Assembly: GCF_048265165.1 (NCBI RefSeq)
Contig: NZ_JBLXCD010000004.1
Location: 212,403 to 276,402, forward strand
DNA: 64,000 nucleotides
Reading direction: 5' to 3'
Origin: Oceanospirillum sp048265165
Lineage (GTDB): Bacteria > Pseudomonadota > Gammaproteobacteria > Pseudomonadales > Halomonadaceae
Shown: positions 60,834 through 64,000 of the stretch, piece after piece
How positions within the stretch are numbered: the first letter of the stretch is position 1
Layout of the letters: the number at the start of each line of letters is the position of its first letter
Position numbers and translations under genes: made by a program
Notes under the pieces: generated by a model
What the model was told of the DNA's origin: nothing
The model's input: the letters and a program-made list of their open reading frames with translations, nothing else
Databases searched by the model: none

Positions 60834-62117
60834 ATGCGTGTTTCAACTTCTTTGATCAACCATAGCAACACCAACAGTATTCTGAAAAAGCAGACGGATA
60901 TGTTTAATACGTCTCAGCAGCTGGGCACGGGTAAGCGTGTGCTGACGCCTTCGGATGATCCTGTTGCAAGTACTTTGGCATTTAATGCTAAAAATAAGCT
61001 GGCGAATATTGAACAGTATGGCAAAAATATTGATTATGCTGAGAAAAGTCTGCAAATCAGTGAGTCAACTTTGGATACCATTCATAACCGATTGCAGCGT
61101 GCTCGTCAGTTAATGATTCAGGCGAACAACGACACTCTGGGCGATGATGGTCGTAAAACCATCGGCCTTGAGATGCGGGAAATTACTTATCAGCTGGAAA
61201 AGCTGGTTAATACCAAGGATGAGCAAGGTAATTATATTTTTTCTGGTAGTAAGGTAGATACAGCTCCTTTCGCCAAGCAAACTGATGGCAGTTATGAATA
61301 TCAGGGGGATGCTAAAGAACGTGATGTTCAGATTTCAGACAGTGTGCGCACGCCGCTAAATATGACCGGCAAAGAGATCTTCGAGGATATTGACTCAGCT
61401 CTATTTGCTGAAAGCCCTATTACGAGTTACCCATCTGATTCCAATACAAGTACTGGTGATATTGCTGCCACAGGATCTCAGGCATTTCTTAATGGAAATC
61501 AAATCGGTGATTATGAGATTGAGATCACAAATGATGCTGTGACTCCACCAGAGATTATTGTGACTGGTCCAACGGGAAGTGTTATTGATCTTTCAGCTCC
61601 TGCTGCGGGTACGGCAAATACACTGGAAGCATTAGCGAGCTATCTGAATAGTGGTGCGGATGCCTCAACAGGCAACTTGGCTCTTGCATTGCCTGTTTCT
61701 CCTCCTGCACCTGCTGACCAGGCGCCTGTTACTGGTGATAGTTTCACCCTGCGCGTGAACAACGAAAAGCAGGATATGCTGACAGGTATGCAGCGGCTGG
61801 CTGAAACCCTAGAGGGCTTTACCGGCGCAGAAAAAGACGCAGATATGCTGGCATCATCACTTAATGATCTGGATAGTTGGCTGAACAGTGTAGAAGTTGC
61901 CCGCACAGAGCATGGTACCCGTCGTAACAGTATTGATGCAATCGGTGGCAATAATGACAATGTTGAGCTTTACCTGAAGGAACAGGTGAGTAACCTGGAA
62001 GACTTGGATTACGCTGAAGCTCTTGGCCAATTTATTCTTGAGCAAACAGCTTTGCAGGCATCTCAGCAGACTTTCAGTAAGACCGCAACGATGAGTTTAT
62101 TTAACTATATTAGTTAG
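60834..62117 (+). CDS. flgL: Flagellar hook-associated protein 3 FlgL
   Basis: FlgL is the second junction protein, between FlgK and the filament. Family features are MRVSTSLINHSNTNSILKKQ and LGTGKRVLTPSDDPVAS at the N-terminus, with QLEKLVNTKDEQGNYIFSGS after. The C-terminus ALGQFILEQTALQASQQTFS is typical. At 427 residues it exceeds E. coli FlgL (317), through a central Pro/Thr/Ala-rich segment (about residues 190-305). Confidence 0.95.
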   Translation: MRVSTSLINHSNTNSILKKQTDMFNTSQQLGTGKRVLTPSDDPVASTLAFNAKNKLANIEQYGKNIDYAEKSLQISESTLDTIHNRLQRARQLMIQANNDTLGDDGRKTIGLEMREITYQLEKLVNTKDEQGNYIFSGSKVDTAPFAKQTDGSYEYQGDAKERDVQISDSVRTPLNMTGKEIFEDIDSALFAESPITSYPSDSNTSTGDIAATGSQAFLNGNQIGDYEIEITNDAVTPPEIIVTGPTGSVIDLSAPAAGTANTLEALASYLNSGADASTGNLALALPVSPPAPADQAPVTGDSFTLRVNNEKQDMLTGMQRLAETLEGFTGAEKDADMLASSLNDLDSWLNSVEVARTEHGTRRNSIDAIGGNNDNVELYLKEQVSNLEDLDYAEALGQFILEQTALQASQQTFSKTATMSLFNYIS

Positions 62118-62202
62118 CATCTGATTCGGATAAACCTATATTCTGTTTAAAGAACATGTTTACGGGTTTATGTATGTCGGACGAACTGTTTGACTTTAAT
62201 AG

Positions 62203-62227
62203 GGCCGCTCAAATGAGCGGCCTTTTT
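62203..62227 (+). terminator. Terminator after flgL
   Basis: The stem GGCCGCTC / GAGCGGCC with an AAAT loop and TTTTT tail ends the flgJKL transcript. Confidence 0.92.
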
Positions 62228-62356
62228 GCATCTATACCGGCTAACTATTTCCCTCTGGTTGTCCGGTTTTGCCGCCTGACTCATATTAAAAGCACTATTT
62301 ATTTGCTTGTGCCAATCATGCCATACATAAACTATTGATTTATAATGATTTTTTAG

Positions 62357-62374
62357 TTGGCACGTAGTTTGCTT
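62357..62374 (+). promoter_or_regulatory. Sigma-54 promoter of the first flagellin gene
   Basis: TTGGCAC-GTAGT-TTGCTT is a near-perfect sigma-54 promoter with -24 GG (62359-62360) and -12 GC (62371-62372). The leader to ATG 62493 is about 110 nt. The 375-bp intergenic region around it otherwise holds only the flgL terminator and AT-rich sequence. Confidence 0.88.
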
Positions 62375-62492
62375 TTATATTTGCAAGGCAAGCTCAGGCG
62401 TTTTACCGCAGGTAGCTGCGCCTGACATTAAATTGATTTGCGGCTTTTTAAAGCTGCGTGTCCAATACCTGAAAAAACGGAAGGGACTGAAT

Positions 62493-63659
62493 ATGGCTCT
62501 ATTTGTAAATACTAACGTGGCCGCACTGAATGGTCAGAAGAATCTGAGTGATGTTACTGCACGGATGAACAGCTCTTTTGAGAAACTGTCTTCCGGTAGC
62601 CGTATCAACAGTGCAAAGGATGATGCGGCAGGTCTTCAGATTTCAGACCGTCTGACCACTCAGGTGATTGGTCTGGAGCAGGCTACACGAAATGCTAATG
62701 ATGGTATTTCCATTGCTCAGATTGCTGAGGGCGCTCTTGGTGAGGTTACTAATAACGTTCAGCGTATGCGTCAGCTAGTGGTACAAGGCGGTAACCGGAC
62801 TTTAGCCTCTGAAGACCGCGATGCACTTGGCCAGGAATTTGCCAAACTGTTAGATGTTAATAATGGTATTGCAGAGCGTACTTCCTATGGCACGCAAAAG
62901 CTGCTGAATGAAGACTCTCCTGATGCGGGTTTCCAGATCCAAACCGGTGCCCATGCGGGTGAGCAGGATACCATTACAACCGGTAATGCTAAGCTGACGG
63001 CATTGTTTGGTAGTGTATTAACTGACGAAGGTATCTCGGGCGTTCTGTCTGCGATGAGCGCCAACGGCTTGTCTCAGTACGGTACTCTGGGTGAGATTGT
63101 TGGCGCTTATATGGCTGTTACCGGTGAGTCGGATATTGCTGCGGCAGCCAGCGCTATTGTTGGTCCACGAGCTAATGTTTCTGCGGCTAATAACCTTGGG
63201 GAGCGTGGTACTGCAACGATCAAAATTGATGAGTTAACGAAGATTCTGACTCAGGAAGCTGATGGTAGTGGTGGTTTTACTACTCTATCCACGGTTAGTG
63301 CTGCTCTCGGCTTTATGGGGCTGACAGGAACTGGGTCAGATGTCTTGACAGGTGATGAGTTGCATACCATTCACGCTTTTGCAACGGATACTCTGCTGGA
63401 CTCTATGAGCAATCTGATTACTCAGGTTGATAAGCAGCGTGCTAAGTTAGGTGCGGAGCAGAATGGTCTGACTTCTGTGGTTCGTAATAACACCACAGCT
63501 GTAGTAAACGTTTCTGATTCCCGTTCGCGCATTCGGGATACTGACTTTGCTGCGGAAACTGCTGAGCTGACCCGTAATCAGATTATTCAGCAAGCATCAA
63601 CGACTATTTTGTCCCAGGCAAACCAGTTGCCGCAGACTGCATTGACCCTGCTGGGTTAA
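62493..63659 (+). CDS. fliC: Flagellin (first copy, sigma-54 driven)
   Basis: This is a filament subunit of 388 residues. The conserved N-terminus MALFVNTNVAALNGQKNLSD and the C-terminus RIRDTDFAAETAELTRNQII, then LSQANQLPQTALTLLG, form the D0/D1 core. The middle (about residues 165-300) is the variable surface domain, with no known homology recognised. The start is ATG 62493 with a GGAAGGGA site; the frame is open to 62433, but that stretch is leader. The name fliC or flaA cannot be chosen from sequence alone. Confidence 0.95.
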   Translation: MALFVNTNVAALNGQKNLSDVTARMNSSFEKLSSGSRINSAKDDAAGLQISDRLTTQVIGLEQATRNANDGISIAQIAEGALGEVTNNVQRMRQLVVQGGNRTLASEDRDALGQEFAKLLDVNNGIAERTSYGTQKLLNEDSPDAGFQIQTGAHAGEQDTITTGNAKLTALFGSVLTDEGISGVLSAMSANGLSQYGTLGEIVGAYMAVTGESDIAAAASAIVGPRANVSAANNLGERGTATIKIDELTKILTQEADGSGGFTTLSTVSAALGFMGLTGTGSDVLTGDELHTIHAFATDTLLDSMSNLITQVDKQRAKLGAEQNGLTSVVRNNTTAVVNVSDSRSRIRDTDFAAETAELTRNQIIQQASTTILSQANQLPQTALTLLG

Positions 63660-63733
63660 TCTTTCTAAACAGGCTAGCTGCCGACGGAAAAGGTTGGTAT
63701 TTTTGCGGCAAATTTTTGCCTGTAGCCTGAATT

Positions 63734-63766
63734 AAAACCCTGACTCTTATGAGTCAGGGTTTTTTT
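63734..63766 (+). terminator. Terminator after the first flagellin gene
   Basis: The perfect stem AAAACCCTGACTC / GAGTCAGGGTTTT with a TTAT loop and T-run is a strong terminator, so the two flagellin genes are transcribed separately. Confidence 0.95.
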
Positions 63767-63785
63767 ATGCCAAAATAAAAAATAC

Positions 63786-63812
63786 TAAAGCTTCTTTTAG
63801 GGGGGCCGATAA
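63786..63812 (+). promoter_or_regulatory. Sigma-28 (FliA) promoter of the second flagellin gene
   Basis: TAAAGCTT (63786-63793), an 11-bp spacer, then GCCGATAA (63805-63812) is an essentially exact match to the FliA consensus TAAA-GCCGATAA. It lies 87 bases before the second flagellin ATG. Confidence 0.9.
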
Positions 63813-63899
63813 TAGATATCACAAAGTTAATGTGGCGGATGTACAGCGTTATATGCCGCATAGCGTACAGACTTATAATAGAAGTTTAAGGTGATACCC

Positions 63900-64000
63900 A
63901 TGGCTTTATATGTAAATACTAACGTTTCTGCACTGAACGGTCAGAAAAACCTGTCTAACGTAACGGATCGCATGAACAGCTCTTTTGAGAAGCTGTCTTC
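63900..64000 (+). CDS. Flagellin (second copy, partial, sigma-28 driven)
   Basis: Only the first 33 complete codons are inside the window. They begin MALYVNTNVSALNGQKNLSN and continue to NSSFEKLS, nearly the same as the first flagellin (MALFVNTNVAALNGQKNLSD). An AAGGTGA site precedes the ATG at 63900. The gene continues beyond the window, so its variable domain cannot be compared. Confidence 0.93.
   Translation, partial: MALYVNTNVSALNGQKNLSNVTDRMNSSFEKLS

Noticed and set aside
62156..62338. 60-codon plus-strand frame between flgL and the flagellin gene
   Set aside because: It runs through the flgL terminator hairpin, has no Shine-Dalgarno, and its composition is not protein-like.
1..64000. 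tRNA or rRNA genes, CRISPR arrays, insertion sequences, prophage
   Set aside because: I looked through the intergenic regions and found no cloverleaf pattern, regular direct-repeat array, transposase or integrase. A covariance-model scan would be needed to exclude small RNAs.

Overview
The window is a 64 kb chromosomal segment of a motile marine gammaproteobacterium, most like the Oceanospirillales (Amphritea/Neptuniibacter/Marinobacterium type). The basis is gene order (frr-uppS-cdsA-dxr-rseP-bamA-skp-lpxD-fabZ-lpxA-lpxB-rnhB-dnaE-accA, then tilS-pyrG-kdsA-eno-ftsB-ispD-ispF-truD-surE-pcm-rpoS) and protein character. The genus is inferred, not shown. I found no tRNA, rRNA, CRISPR array, transposase or phage genes.

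Region 1 (1-16.7 kb) is the envelope and replication block. It covers lipid carrier synthesis (UppS, Dxr), phospholipid precursor (CdsA), sigma-E proteolysis (RseP), outer-membrane assembly (BamA, Skp), lipid A (LpxD, FabZ, LpxA, LpxB), RNase HII, DNA polymerase III alpha and acetyl-CoA carboxylase alpha. All genes are on the plus strand, with several stop/start overlaps. Region 2 (16.7-29.7 kb) carries tilS, pyrG, kdsA, eno, ftsB, ispDF, truD, surE, pcm, a DUF368 (PopT-type) membrane protein and rpoS. nlpD, which normally sits between pcm and rpoS, is not there.

Region 3 (29.7-43.8 kb) is an accessory signalling region. It has an EAL-CBS-GGDEF protein, a small DUF6482-like protein behind two tandem Pho boxes, hemH, rsmE, a CxxC thioredoxin-fold protein, and a periplasmic-sensor/PAS/GGDEF/EAL protein behind a long AT-rich leader. 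It also has an aromatic/aspartate aminotransferase, and a flavodiiron-like di-iron protein beside a degenerate soluble chemoreceptor, divergent from a full chemoreceptor. Region 4 (43.8-49.97 kb) is a branched-chain acyl-CoA degradation module: thiolase, TetR regulator, acyl-CoA synthetase, SDR dehydrogenase and acyl-CoA dehydrogenase, with candidate operators.

Region 5 (50-64 kb) is the flagellar rod/hook/filament cluster flgBCDE, flgFGHI, flgJKL and two flagellin genes, the second cut by the window edge. Sigma-54 type promoters precede flgB, flgF, flgJ and flagellin 1, while flagellin 2 has a sigma-28 promoter. FlgE carries an insertion of about 270 residues, and FlgK and FlgL are also long.

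The most useful leads are the Pho-box-controlled gene of unknown function, the di-iron protein/degenerate chemoreceptor pair, the enlarged hook protein, the split promoter classes of the two flagellins, and the replacement of nlpD upstream of rpoS.
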